A DNA stretch of 21,957 nucleotides from Tyzzerella sp. UBA1042 (GTDB lineage Bacteria > Bacillota > Clostridia > Lachnospirales > Anaerotignaceae), in NCBI GenBank assembly GCA_002316675.1, contig DCDZ01000012.1, positions 1-21,957 of the forward strand, written 5' to 3'. The notes below the pieces were generated by a model. That model saw only the letters and a list, made by a program, of their open reading frames with translations. It had not been told where the DNA came from and did no database searches. A program made the position numbers and the translations under genes. This document shows positions 6,046 through 14,486 of the stretch, one piece after another; position 1 is the stretch's first letter, and every line of letters begins with the position of its first letter.

Positions 6046-8448
6046 ATGGCGCAGGAATTAGACTATACGCAGCTAAAAAACGGCTGTTTTCCTAAAGACT
6101 TTTCATTTCATACAACGGGTGAAATCAAACCGTTAGAAGGGATCATCGGCCAAGAGCGTGCCGTGCGTGCCGTGGATTTTGGCTTGATGGTGAAAATGAA
6201 GGGGTATAATATTTATATGGCAGGCCCTTCGGGCACGGGGAAAACAACCTATGCAAGAGCCAGCACGCAAAAGCTGGCGGAAACAGAGACTGTCCCCAGA
6301 GATTGGTGTTATGTATATAATTTCCAAAACCCCAGAAATCCCTTGGCTTTGCGGTTTGAAAGGGGCCGGGGAAAGCAGTTTAAAGAGGATATGAGTGAGC
6401 TGGTGCAGCTCTTAAAATCAGAGATTCAGAAGGTATTTCGGGCCGAGGAGTATGAAAAGCAAAAAAGCGATTTAATGCGTTCCTATGATGAAAAAAGAAG
6501 CACTTTAATGGAAGAAATGAGTAAAATGGCGGGGGATTTGGGCTTTCAAGTAAAGACAACCAATTCGGGCATCTATTTTATGCCCATTGTGGAAGGCAGC
6601 GCCATTGGGGAAGAGGATTATGATGCTTTGGCGGAAGACGTTAAAAATGAGATTGAAAAAAATTCGCAGGTGGTTCAAGAAAAGGCCGGAACCATTATGC
6701 GTGATATAAGAGAGCTGGATAAGGCCTCTAAGAAAGAGCTTGAGCAATTGGAGTATCAGGTTGGTATGTTTGCCATCGGGCACCACATCAGCGGGGTGCA
6801 GGAAAAGTATCAGGATTGCAAACGCGTTATTGAATATATCAACGATGTGCGGGAGGATGTTCTGGAAAACCTAAGCCAGTTTTATGAGGATGAAGAAGAG
6901 AACGATGACGGACTCTCGTCTTTGTTGCCCATGCTTGGGAAGAAGCCGGCAGAGGATGTTACGTTAAAGTATAAGGTAAACCTCATTGTAGATCATTCTA
7001 AAAGTGAGGGGGCACCTGTGGTTGTGACCTTTAACCCTACCTACTCAAACCTCATAGGCGAGGTGGAGTATGACAGCGAGTTTGGTAATTTAACCACGGA
7101 TTTTATGAAGATCAAGGGCGGCTTGCTGCATCAAGCAAACGGCGGTTATTTCATTGTGCAGGCCCAGGATATTCTTTCTATGCCGCTGGCTTGGGAGGCG
7201 CTGCGCCGGGTGATAAAGACCAAGGAAATCAATATGGACAGCAACAGAGATCAGCTGGGTACAACGGTTGCGCCCACACTAAAGCCGGAGCCCATTCCGG
7301 CAGATATTAAGGTGATCATGATTGGCAGTAATTATTATTATGAACTGCTCAGTGAATATGACGAGGAGTTTGATAAATTTTTCAAAATCAAGGCGGATTT
7401 TGATTATGAAATGCCCCGCAATCATGAAAATATGTGGAAGCTTGTGGGCTTCATTAAGAGTTTTGTGGAGCAGGAAAAAACCATGGAGTTTGACGCCAGC
7501 GCTGTCTGCGCCATTTTAGAATATTCCTCCAGACTGGTGGAGCGACAGAATAAGCTTTCCACCCGGTTTAATCAGCTGGCGGAAATTCTTTGTGAGGCAG
7601 TAACTTGGGCAAAAATGGAGGAGGCGCCGGTGGTTAAGGCGACCCATGTGAAGAAAACAATTTTTGAAAAAGAACAAAGAATGAAGCTTTATGAAGAGAA
7701 GCTTGGGGAAATGCTGGATGAACACGTCATTATGATTGCTACAGACGGAAAGCAGGTTGGGCAGATCAACGGCCTTGCGGTTTTGGATATGGGCAGCTAT
7801 GCCTTCGGAAACCCCAGCCGGATTACCGCCACAACCTATGTAGGGAAATCGGGCATTATTAATATTGAAAAGGAAGCCCGCTTAAGCGGCCAAACCCATG
7901 ATAAAGGAGTGCAGATCATTAACGGGTTTTTGGGGCAGACCTATGCCCAGAAATTTCCACTGTCCCTTTCTTGCAGAATCTGTTTTGAACAAAATTATAA
8001 TGGCATAGACGGAGACAGTGCCTCCAGTACGGAGCTTTACTGTATCCTTTCTTCCTTATCGGAGGTGCCCATACGGCAGGATTTGGCCGTCACCGGGTCG
8101 GTAAACCAAAAGGGGGAAATTCAGGCCATTGGCGGTGTGACCCATAAAATCGAAGGCTTTCATGACCTTTGCAAAAAACGCGGCCTTACAGGAACCCAAG
8201 GGGTCATCATTCCCATGTCCAACACGAAGGATTTGGTGCTCAAGGATGAGGTTGTGGAATCGGTCAAAAACGGAGAATTTCATATTTATCCCATCAGCCA
8301 TATAGAAGAGGGCATTGCCCTTTTGATGGGAATGCCTGCGGGGGAAAAGGATGCCGCAGGGGTATATCCTGAAAACAGCATTCATGGCTTGGTGATGAAA
8401 AAACTGAAAACCTTTGATTGTTTAGCACGGAGCAAAAATAGCGATTGA
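6046..8448 (+). CDS. Lon-like ATP-dependent protease (AAA_32/LonB-type)
   Basis: An 800-residue Lon-related protease of the clostridial type that lacks the classical N-terminal substrate domain. Walker A GPSGTGKT is at 60-67. A helical and charged insertion (about 120-290) includes coiled-coil-like Glu/Lys-rich segments. The C-terminal Lon proteolytic domain has catalytic Ser658 in GDSASS and Lys701 in GGVTHKIEGF; the 43-residue Ser-Lys spacing is that of E. coli Lon. The product should be a cytoplasmic, self-compartmentalising protease for unfolded or regulatory substrates; its specific targets are not evident. The ATG at 6046 lies just after GGAGGAGAGG; the frame extends upstream to 5983 only through a terminator hairpin. 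A strong terminator follows at 8526-8562. This is not lonA: the domain order differs. Confidence 0.9.
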   Translation: MAQELDYTQLKNGCFPKDFSFHTTGEIKPLEGIIGQERAVRAVDFGLMVKMKGYNIYMAGPSGTGKTTYARASTQKLAETETVPRDWCYVYNFQNPRNPLALRFERGRGKQFKEDMSELVQLLKSEIQKVFRAEEYEKQKSDLMRSYDEKRSTLMEEMSKMAGDLGFQVKTTNSGIYFMPIVEGSAIGEEDYDALAEDVKNEIEKNSQVVQEKAGTIMRDIRELDKASKKELEQLEYQVGMFAIGHHISGVQEKYQDCKRVIEYINDVREDVLENLSQFYEDEEENDDGLSSLLPMLGKKPAEDVTLKYKVNLIVDHSKSEGAPVVVTFNPTYSNLIGEVEYDSEFGNLTTDFMKIKGGLLHQANGGYFIVQAQDILSMPLAWEALRRVIKTKEINMDSNRDQLGTTVAPTLKPEPIPADIKVIMIGSNYYYELLSEYDEEFDKFFKIKADFDYEMPRNHENMWKLVGFIKSFVEQEKTMEFDASAVCAILEYSSRLVERQNKLSTRFNQLAEILCEAVTWAKMEEAPVVKATHVKKTIFEKEQRMKLYEEKLGEMLDEHVIMIATDGKQVGQINGLAVLDMGSYAFGNPSRITATTYVGKSGIINIEKEARLSGQTHDKGVQIINGFLGQTYAQKFPLSLSCRICFEQNYNGIDGDSASSTELYCILSSLSEVPIRQDLAVTGSVNQKGEIQAIGGVTHKIEGFHDLCKKRGLTGTQGVIIPMSNTKDLVLKDEVVESVKNGEFHIYPISHIEEGIALLMGMPAGEKDAAGVYPENSIHGLVMKKLKTFDCLARSKNSD

Positions 8449-8525
8449 GTTTATAAAAACTTTTTTGATGGATGAAAAAAATTCTTTGAAAAGCCTCAAA
8501 CTATAAAAAATATGGTGTAAAAAAC

Positions 8526-8562
8526 GGTCGGCGGAAAAATATAATTTCTGTCGGCCTTTTTT
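8526..8562 (+). terminator. Intrinsic terminator after the Lon-like gene
   Basis: GGTCGGCGGAAA (8526-8537) pairs with TTTCTGTCGGCC (8545-8556) over 12 pairs including three G-U pairs, with a 7-nt loop and six T. The G-U pairs make it strong only on the plus-strand RNA. Confidence 0.8.
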
Positions 8563-8603
8563 CTTCAGGCAGTAAAATTTCTATTTTTGTGTATATTGTA
8601 TAT

Positions 8604-8616
8604 GGACAGAATGTCC
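8604..8616. promoter_or_regulatory. Short hyphenated palindrome, possible operator
   Basis: GGACA (8604-8608) and TGTCC (8612-8616) are separated by GAA, in the 8563-8755 gap before the DUF1622 gene. It could be an operator half-site pair; it is too short to be sure. Nothing else stands out in this gap except the -10 at 8720. Confidence 0.25.
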
Positions 8617-8719
8617 TTGAGAAAACCAAAATAAAGGAACTGTTTTTTTCGTTTTTGTGAAAATATGAGGAAATTCAGTTTTTTACAGAGATATTGTAGC
8701 TTTTTGCGAAAAAAAATGA

Positions 8720-8725
8720 TATACT
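8720..8725 (+). promoter_or_regulatory. Possible -10 element for the DUF1622 gene
   Basis: TATACT lies 30 nt before the ATG at 8756. No convincing -35 hexamer is seen at 16-18 nt upstream, where the sequence is A/T-rich. Confidence 0.35.
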
Positions 8726-8755
8726 ACACAAAAATTTTTGAAAGGTGTTGCTGCA

Positions 8756-9067
8756 ATGGATTTTTTACATCAAACCTTACTTGTGCTTACAGAAGCAGCC
8801 ATATTAATGTTTGAGTTTGTGGGTGTGATCGTGCTGGTGGTAGCCGGCGTTCGAGGGATTTATGATTATGTGCGGGGCAATACCCGTACCCGCTTGAATC
8901 TTTCTAAGGGAATGGCAATGGCCCTTGAGTTTAAATTGGGCGGAGAGATTTTGCGGACGGTGATTGTACATGATTTTCAAGAAATCCTCATTATTGGAGG
9001 AATTATTGTATTGCGAGCCTCCCTTGCTTTTATGATTTACTGGTCCATTAAAAATGAGGCGGATTAA
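8756..9067 (+). CDS. DUF1622 family small membrane protein
   Basis: A 103-residue protein with two predicted membrane helices: residues about 15-36 (ILMFEFVGVIVLVVAGV) and about 75-97 (ILIIGGIIVLRASLAFMIYW). They are joined by a charged loop containing RLNLSKGMAMALEFKLGGEILRTV, the conserved segment of DUF1622 proteins. The function of this family is unknown. The ATG at 8756 has AAAGGTG 8 nt upstream; an in-frame TTG at 8738 overlaps that site. It is a single-gene unit flanked by terminators at 8526-8562 and 9220-9253. Confidence 0.8.
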   Translation: MDFLHQTLLVLTEAAILMFEFVGVIVLVVAGVRGIYDYVRGNTRTRLNLSKGMAMALEFKLGGEILRTVIVHDFQEILIIGGIIVLRASLAFMIYWSIKNEAD

Positions 9068-9219
9068 TTCGAGTTCCTTGGCATTTTCTGTGTCATTTCT
9101 CACATCAAAATAAACCTGTTTTTCTAATCATTACTTTTTTAACTGCTTTTCCATTGATAAAAATGCTTGTGCGTTCCTTTCTTGTTGTGCGCATCCATGA
9201 GTATTCTGAATTTACAGAC

Positions 9220-9253
9220 AAAAAAGTGTCTGCTGCCATACAGACGCTTTTTT
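9220..9253. terminator. Bidirectional intrinsic terminator after the DUF1622 gene
   Basis: AAAAAAGTGTCTG (9220-9232) pairs with CAGACGCTTTTTT (9241-9253) across an 8-nt loop, with one G-U pair. A-rich before and T-rich after, it can act in both directions. It lies 150 nt beyond the DUF1622 stop; the stretch between shows nothing recognisable. Confidence 0.8.
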
Positions 9254-9317
9254 GTTGCGCTTTTTTCCACAAAGAGCCTTCAGGAATTTTTTCGGGCCTT
9301 TAGGATTTTGCTGGATT

Positions 9318-9329
9318 TTATGGTATAAT
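9318..9329 (+). promoter_or_regulatory. Extended -10 promoter for rnhB-yraN
   Basis: TGGTATAAT (9321-9329) is an extended -10 element 22 nt before the ATG at 9352. No strong -35 is present, which fits the extended -10 class. Confidence 0.6.
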
Positions 9330-9351
9330 TACCAAAGAGAGGCGGGAGACT

Positions 9352-10473
9352 ATGCAATCCATAAAAGAAATCAAAGAATTTTTGCACAACTGCCCCATGG
9401 AAGGGTTAGAGGAAGCCCTTGGAATGTATGCCGTGGATGAAAGAAAGGGTGTGCAGGCTGCCGTGGCTTCTGCAATTAAGCGAAAGGCCGCTTATGAACA
9501 AGAGCTTTTGCGCTTGGAAGGCCTTTTGCGGTATGAAAAAGAATGCTACGAGCAAGGCTATACGCTGGTTGCCGGCGTGGATGAAGTGGGGCGGGGACCC
9601 TTGGCAGGACCCGTTGTTGCGGCGGCAGTCATTTTTCCCCAAGGCTGTACCATTGCAGGGATCGATGACTCCAAAAAGCTGTCTGCAAAAAAAAGAGAGG
9701 CGCTCTATGATGAAATTTTAGAAAAGGCAGTTTCTTATGGCATTGGTGTTATTTCTTGGGAGAGAATCGATGAAATCAATATTTTGCAGGCCACCTATGA
9801 AGCCATGCGGGAAGCCATTGCACAGCTGAACCCGACCCCCGGATTTATTTTGGCGGATGCGGTGACCATTCCCGATATTCCCATTAGGCAAAGGGGGATT
9901 GTCAAAGGAGATGCCAAGAGCCTGTCCATTGGCGCTGCTAGCATTGTGGCAAAGGTATACCGTGACAGATTGATGGAAGCCTATGAGGAGATATATCCCG
10001 GGTACGGTTTTTATTCCAATAAAGGCTATGGCTCGGCGGAGCATATTGCGGCCATTCGCACCCAAGGGCTTTGCCCCATTCACCGCAGAAGTTTTGTGAA
10101 AAACTTCATGCCCCCGGAGGATAACCACATAAAGGGCGTTGTGGGGGAAGCCTTGGCAGTCAAAGAAATGCGGCGTATGGGCTATGAGATTTTAGATAAA
10201 AATTACCGTGCCCAAGGCGGCGAGATTGATATTATTGCAAAAAAAGATACATACATTATTTTTACCGAAGTAAAATATAGGGCAGGACGAAAAACAGGCG
10301 AACCTGCCGAAGCGGTAGACCGACGGAAGCAGGCGCATATTATCCGTACAGCCAAGGCGTATATTGCGGAAAATGCCTTGGAGGAAGACTTTCGCTTTGA
10401 CGTGGCGGAGGTTTTGGCGGAGGATGGCAAAACCTATTTTCGTTATACGGAGAATGCATTTTGGTTAACATAA
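9352..10473 (+). CDS. rnhB: Fused ribonuclease HII - YraN (UPF0102) protein
   Basis: A 373-residue fusion of two proteins usually encoded separately. Residues 1-65 are a helical leader. Residues 70-255 are RNase HII, which nicks the RNA strand at ribonucleotides in DNA: GVDEVGRGPLAGP holds D77 and E78, LAD holds D169, and KGDAKS holds D187, so the DEDD set looks complete. Residues 258-373 match YraN/UPF0102, a nuclease-fold family: GEALAV (265-270), GGEIDIIA (289-296), FTEVKYR (304-310) and the Lys-Gln helix. D293, E306 and K308 resemble a PD-(D/E)xK site. The linker NFMPPEDN carries no stop or start codon. The ATG at 9352 follows GGCGGGAG. pgeF follows after 10 nt. Separate rnhB and yraN genes are often adjacent in Firmicutes, so the fusion is plausible. 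Confidence 0.92.
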   Translation: MQSIKEIKEFLHNCPMEGLEEALGMYAVDERKGVQAAVASAIKRKAAYEQELLRLEGLLRYEKECYEQGYTLVAGVDEVGRGPLAGPVVAAAVIFPQGCTIAGIDDSKKLSAKKREALYDEILEKAVSYGIGVISWERIDEINILQATYEAMREAIAQLNPTPGFILADAVTIPDIPIRQRGIVKGDAKSLSIGAASIVAKVYRDRLMEAYEEIYPGYGFYSNKGYGSAEHIAAIRTQGLCPIHRRSFVKNFMPPEDNHIKGVVGEALAVKEMRRMGYEILDKNYRAQGGEIDIIAKKDTYIIFTEVKYRAGRKTGEPAEAVDRRKQAHIIRTAKAYIAENALEEDFRFDVAEVLAEDGKTYFRYTENAFWLT

Positions 10474-10483
10474 GGAGTACGGC

Positions 10484-11293
10484 ATGAAGATAGAAAAAGT
10501 GAATGGTGTGGAAGTCGTTATTTTTGATAATTTGACCCAGGCAAAAATGGTGAAGCACTGCTTTACCACCCGCCACGGCGGCGTAAGCCAAGGTGATTAT
10601 GGGGCTATGAATATGGGCTTCACCCGAGGTGAGGAAAAGGAGATCGTTCTGCAAAATTATACAATTCTTGGGGAAGCCATGGGCTTTTCAAAGGAAAACT
10701 ATGTGACCTCCCAACAGACCCATACCACCAATGTGCGGCGGATTACAACGGCGGATAAAGGCAAGGGTGTTTTTCGGGAACGAGGCTATCTGGATGTGGA
10801 TGGACTGATTACCAATGCGCCCCATATTCCCTTGGTTATTTTTGGCGCAGATTGCGTGCCTGTTTTTTTGCTGGATACAAAGAAAAAGGCCATTGGTATG
10901 GCCCATTGTGGTTGGATGGGCACGGGAAACCGTATGGCGGAGCGTACCCTGCAGGCCATGGTGGATGCCTTCGGCACGAACCCCAAGGACATTGTGGCGG
11001 CCATTGGGCCTTCGATCGGCAAGTGCTGTTTTCAGGTGGACGAACCGGTGGTTTCGTTGTTTCAAGAAAAGATAGCCTTTGCGGAGGAAATTATATTCGA
11101 TGACCCGGAGACGACGGGAAAATATCGCATTGACCTTTGGGAAACAAATCGCCGCCTTCTTGCGGATATGGGCGTGGAAAACATTGAGGTTGCGGGGCTT
11201 TGCACCATGTGTGATACAGAGCGCTTTTATTCCCACAGAAAGATGGGAGAGAAGCGGGGTGTTATGGCAGGAGTTATGGAGCTTGTGGGCTGA
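10484..11293 (+). CDS. pgeF: Peptidoglycan editing factor PgeF (laccase-domain, YfiH family)
   Basis: A 269-residue member of the multicopper polyphenol oxidase-like family (Cu-oxidase_4). E. coli YfiH/PgeF keeps L-serine out of peptidoglycan stems; other members act on purine nucleosides. The metal triad is present: H80 in QQTH, C124 in GADCVPVF and H141 in AHCGWMG. The usual H-x-G-W-R-G motif reads HCGWMG here, with Met for Arg at 145. AAGGAG lies 6 nt before the ATG. It is 10 nt downstream of rnhB-yraN and probably in the same operon. The exact in vivo substrate cannot be told from sequence. Confidence 0.9.
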   Translation: MKIEKVNGVEVVIFDNLTQAKMVKHCFTTRHGGVSQGDYGAMNMGFTRGEEKEIVLQNYTILGEAMGFSKENYVTSQQTHTTNVRRITTADKGKGVFRERGYLDVDGLITNAPHIPLVIFGADCVPVFLLDTKKKAIGMAHCGWMGTGNRMAERTLQAMVDAFGTNPKDIVAAIGPSIGKCCFQVDEPVVSLFQEKIAFAEEIIFDDPETTGKYRIDLWETNRRLLADMGVENIEVAGLCTMCDTERFYSHRKMGEKRGVMAGVMELVG

Positions 11294-11308
11294 AATCCCC
11301 GGGTACTA

Positions 11309-11338
11309 TTGTATTTGTAAAGAATACTGTGGTATAAT
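11309..11338 (+). promoter_or_regulatory. Promoter for der-plsY-gpsA
   Basis: -35 TTGTAT (11309-11314), an 18-nt spacer and -10 TATAAT (11333-11338) with an extended TGTGG just before it. Transcription would start near 11345, leaving a 135-nt leader before der. Confidence 0.65.
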
Positions 11339-11363
11339 TCTAAAATGGCTTTTGGGTCGGGGC

Positions 11364-11428
11364 ATTCCAAAATTGCAAGCCCTTTGCAGGCTTGGCGGAA
11401 TTTTCGTAGGCTTTCGGAAATGTCCTAC
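11364..11428 (+). promoter_or_regulatory. Two consecutive stem-loops in the der leader
   Basis: Stem 1: ATTCC (11364-11368)/GGAAT (11397-11401) outside and CAAGCC (11376-11381)/GGCTTG (11389-11394) inside, followed by TTTT. Stem 2: GTAGG (11406-11410)/CCTAC (11424-11428) with an inner TTT/AAA. The first looks like a weak attenuator. Function is unproven. Confidence 0.4.
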
Positions 11429-11479
11429 ATGATATAAAAAATCAGTTTATTTGCAATAGAGAAATATGGAGGAAAAAAC

Positions 11480-12805
11480 ATGAGCAGACCAATCGTAGCA
11501 GTGGTTGGCCGTCCCAATGTAGGGAAATCTACATTATTTAACCGCTTGGCGGGAGAGAGAATCTCCATCGTTCAGGATACACCGGGGGTCACCCGGGACC
11601 GTATTTATGCGGATGTGGAATGGCTGAATTATAAATTTACGTTGATTGATACCGGCGGAATGGAAATCGATTCCGAGGAAATTATTCAAAAACAGATTTT
11701 ACAGCAGGCGGAGATTGCCATTGAAACCGCCGATGTTGTGATTTTTGTGACCGACGTAAAAACAGGAATTACCGATGATGATATGCAGGTGGCCAATATG
11801 CTGCGCCGCACAAAGAAGCCCGTGGTGCTGGCAGTAAATAAGGTAGACAGCACAAGGCGGGATACTCTGGATATTTATGAATTTTATGAGCTGGGCATCG
11901 GCGATCCCTTGCCTGTTTCCGCTGGACAGGCCTTGGGCCTTGGGGATTTGCTGGATCAGGTTGTAACCCACTTCCCCGATGATTCCCATGGGGGGGAAGA
12001 GGACGATGCCATTCGTGTTGCCATTATTGGAAAGCCAAATGTAGGAAAATCCTCCTTGATCAATAAAATTTTAGGGGAAGACCGCTTGATTGTCAGCAAT
12101 ATTCCCGGAACAACCAGAGATGCCATTGATACCCCCATTACCGTAGACGGGAAAAAATATGTTTTTATTGATACGGCGGGAATGCGCCGGAAAAGCAAAA
12201 TCAAAGAAGAAATTGAACGATTTAGCATCATTCGTGCCGTTGCCGCAGTGGAGCGGTGCGATGTGGCCATTTTGGTCATTGACGCCAATGAAGGCATTAC
12301 GGATCAGGATACAAAAATTGCGGGGATTGCCCATGAAAGGGGCAAAGCTGCCATTGTTGCCGTAAATAAATGGGATGCCATCGAAAAGAATGATAAAACC
12401 ATGAACACCTATTTGAAGGATATCGGCAATGAGCTGGCGTATATGGCCTATGCCCCCAGGGTATTCATCTCCGCCTTTACCGGGCAGAGAATCAACCGTA
12501 TGCTGGAATTGATCCAGACCGTAAATGAGAACCATGCCTTAAGAATCAGCACAGGCGTTTTGAATGAGGTATTAATTGAAGCAATGGCCATGCAACAGCC
12601 CCCTGCGGATAAAGGCCGTCAGCTGAAGCTTTATTATATGACGCAGGTTTCCGTAAAACCCCCCACGTTTGTAATTTTTGTGAATGAGAGGGAATTATTC
12701 CATTTCTCTTATCGTAGATATATAGAAAATCAATTGAGAGAAGCCTTTGGCTTTGTGGGTACGCCAGTTCATTTTATTGTAAGGGAAAAAGGGGAAAAGG
12801 ATTGA
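11480..12805 (+). CDS. der: Ribosome biogenesis GTPase Der (EngA)
   Basis: Der is an essential GTPase with two G domains in tandem and a KH-like RNA-binding end; it helps mature the 50S subunit. The 441-residue length is typical. First G domain: GRPNVGKS (10-17), DTPGVTRD, DTGG and NKVD. Second: GKPNVGKS (184-191), NIPGTTRD, DTAGMRRK and NKWD. The last ~90 residues form the KH-like domain ending in GTPVHFIVREK. GGAGG lies 7 nt before the ATG. plsY starts 1 nt after the stop, so the genes are an operon; this der-plsY-gpsA order is common in Clostridia and Bacilli. Confidence 0.97.
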   Translation: MSRPIVAVVGRPNVGKSTLFNRLAGERISIVQDTPGVTRDRIYADVEWLNYKFTLIDTGGMEIDSEEIIQKQILQQAEIAIETADVVIFVTDVKTGITDDDMQVANMLRRTKKPVVLAVNKVDSTRRDTLDIYEFYELGIGDPLPVSAGQALGLGDLLDQVVTHFPDDSHGGEEDDAIRVAIIGKPNVGKSSLINKILGEDRLIVSNIPGTTRDAIDTPITVDGKKYVFIDTAGMRRKSKIKEEIERFSIIRAVAAVERCDVAILVIDANEGITDQDTKIAGIAHERGKAAIVAVNKWDAIEKNDKTMNTYLKDIGNELAYMAYAPRVFISAFTGQRINRMLELIQTVNENHALRISTGVLNEVLIEAMAMQQPPADKGRQLKLYYMTQVSVKPPTFVIFVNERELFHFSYRRYIENQLREAFGFVGTPVHFIVREKGEKD

Positions 12806-12806
12806 T

Positions 12807-13421
12807 ATGTTTAAGCTCATTAGTTTGCTAATCGGGTACTTTATTGGTTGTATTTCCATGGCATTCATTGTCGGCAAGATTACAAAAACGGATTTGCGAA
12901 AAAAAGGCAGCGGAAACCTAGGCACAACCAATGCTCTGCGGGTATTGGGCTTTCGTGCCGGGGCTTCCACATTTCTTGGAGATATTTTAAAATGTATTGC
13001 GGCATTCTTTCTTTGCAGAATGCTGTTTCCCGAGGAAAGCCTTTTGGCGGGCATTTATGCAGGGGCAGGGGCAATTTTAGGCCATGACTTTCCCTTTTAT
13101 TTAAAATTCAAAGGGGGAAAAGGCATTGCCGCCACCATCGGTATGGTACTCTCTTTAACGTTTGTTTTTTCGCCTTATCTGGGAATGATCTCCATTGGCA
13201 TAGGGTTTTTGGCCGTTGTTTGTTTTCGTTTTATTTCTGTGGGGTCAATCTTGTTTTCTATTTCCATCCCTATCAGTGCCTTTTTCTTAGGGATGCCGGT
13301 GGAGGGCGTTGTGTTACTTGCCCTGTTGGCACTTTTGGCCCTTTGGCTTCATCGGGCAAATGTAAAACGGTTACGCACCGGTACGGAAAATAAATTTACA
13401 CTGCATAAGAGTGTGCAGTAG
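12807..13421 (+). CDS. plsY: Acyl-phosphate:glycerol-3-phosphate acyltransferase PlsY
   Basis: An integral membrane enzyme that transfers acyl from acyl-phosphate to position 1 of glycerol-3-phosphate, the first step of phospholipid synthesis. The 204-residue product has about five membrane helices. The three cytoplasmic motifs are present: GSGNLGTTNALRVLG, GHDFPFYLKFKGGKGIAA and NVKRLRTGTENKF. The neighbouring gpsA makes its substrate, so the two act in sequence. AAAAGG sits 6 nt before the ATG. Confidence 0.96.
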   Translation: MFKLISLLIGYFIGCISMAFIVGKITKTDLRKKGSGNLGTTNALRVLGFRAGASTFLGDILKCIAAFFLCRMLFPEESLLAGIYAGAGAILGHDFPFYLKFKGGKGIAATIGMVLSLTFVFSPYLGMISIGIGFLAVVCFRFISVGSILFSISIPISAFFLGMPVEGVVLLALLALLALWLHRANVKRLRTGTENKFTLHKSVQ

Positions 13422-13443
13422 GAGTATATTGGAGGTGGCAACA

Positions 13444-14433
13444 GTGAAAAAGGTTGCGGTAATAGGATCGGGCAGTTGGGGAACGGCCTTGGCTATCATG
13501 CTGCAAAAGCATGGACACGCTGTGACGATGTGGTCCAGACGGCAGGATGCCGTGGATGAACTGGAAAAAGACAGAGAAAATAAAAAGTATTTGCCCGGTG
13601 TGACATTGCCCCAGGGGCTTCTTTTTACGGCAGAGCGTAAAAAAGCCGTGGAGGATGCGGAAATCATTATTTTTTCCGTGCCTTCCAGAGCGGTGCGGCA
13701 AACAGCCATAGAGTTTGCTCCTTATATTACCAAGGAACAGGTGATTGTAAATGTTGCTAAGGGTCTGGAGGAAGGGACCCTCAAGCGTCTTTCCCAAGTG
13801 ATTCAGGAATGTATTCCCCTGTGTGAGGTCTGCATTCTTTCCGGCCCAAGCCATGCGGAGGAGGTTGCCAGAGATGTTCCTACTGCCTGTCTCATTGCTT
13901 CTGAAAATGAGGAAACGGCAAAAATGGTGCAGGCAGAGTTTATGAACCGGAGATTTCGCCTTTATACCAATACAGATGTGATTGGTGTGGAAATGGGGGC
14001 GGCACTGAAAAATGTTATGGCCCTTGCGGCTGGTATGTCGGATGGGTTGGGCTTTGGGGATAATACCAAAGCGGCGATTATGACCCGGGGGATTACGGAG
14101 ATGAAACGCCTCGGTGTGGAGATGGGCGGAAAGGCGGAAACCTTTGCCGGCCTTTCCGGCATTGGCGATTTGATTGTAACCTGTACAAGTATGCATTCCA
14201 GAAACCGCCGGGCGGGCATTCTGCTGGGTCAGGGAAAAAGCCTGAAGGAAACCTTGGCGGAGGTCAAAATGGTTGTGGAAGGTGTGAATACGGTGCAGGC
14301 TGCGGATGCACTGGCAAAGGCCCACCATGTGGATATGCCCATTACCAATGCAATCTACGAGGTTTTGTTTCAAGGGAAAAATGTGGAGCAGGCTGTGTTG
14401 GATTTGATGAGCAGAGACGGCAAAGCAGAATAA
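13444..14433 (+). CDS. gpsA: Glycerol-3-phosphate dehydrogenase [NAD(P)+]
   Basis: GpsA reduces dihydroxyacetone phosphate to sn-glycerol-3-phosphate for membrane lipids. The 329-residue product has the Rossmann loop GSGSWG (8-13), VAKGLEE with K106, LSGPSHAEEVA (122-132), and catalytic K189 in GAALKNVMALAAG, followed by GLGFGDNTKAAIMTRG and the C-terminal GDLIVTC. The start is the GTG at 13444, six nt after GGAGGTG; the frame extends upstream to 13411 but that part overlaps plsY and the ribosome site. It is the last gene of the der-plsY-gpsA operon, with a terminator 25 nt downstream. Confidence 0.96.
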   Translation: MKKVAVIGSGSWGTALAIMLQKHGHAVTMWSRRQDAVDELEKDRENKKYLPGVTLPQGLLFTAERKKAVEDAEIIIFSVPSRAVRQTAIEFAPYITKEQVIVNVAKGLEEGTLKRLSQVIQECIPLCEVCILSGPSHAEEVARDVPTACLIASENEETAKMVQAEFMNRRFRLYTNTDVIGVEMGAALKNVMALAAGMSDGLGFGDNTKAAIMTRGITEMKRLGVEMGGKAETFAGLSGIGDLIVTCTSMHSRNRRAGILLGQGKSLKETLAEVKMVVEGVNTVQAADALAKAHHVDMPITNAIYEVLFQGKNVEQAVLDLMSRDGKAE

Positions 14434-14458
14434 ACTATAACATATCTTGGTATTTTTT

Positions 14459-14486
14459 GGGTGTCGGCTTTGTCGGCACCCTTTTC
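14459..14486 (+). terminator. Intrinsic terminator after gpsA
   Basis: GGGTGTCGGC (14459-14468) pairs with GTCGGCACCC (14472-14481) with two G-U pairs and a 3-nt loop, followed by TTTTC. It ends the der operon. Confidence 0.8.

Noticed and set aside
11345..11440. 30-codon frame in the der leader starting at the ATG at 11345
   Set aside because: The ATG coincides with the predicted transcription start and has no ribosome site; the region is better explained by two stem-loops.
13396..14373. 325-residue minus-strand frame opposite gpsA
   Set aside because: Shadow of gpsA, rich in His and Cys; no ribosome site or family motif.
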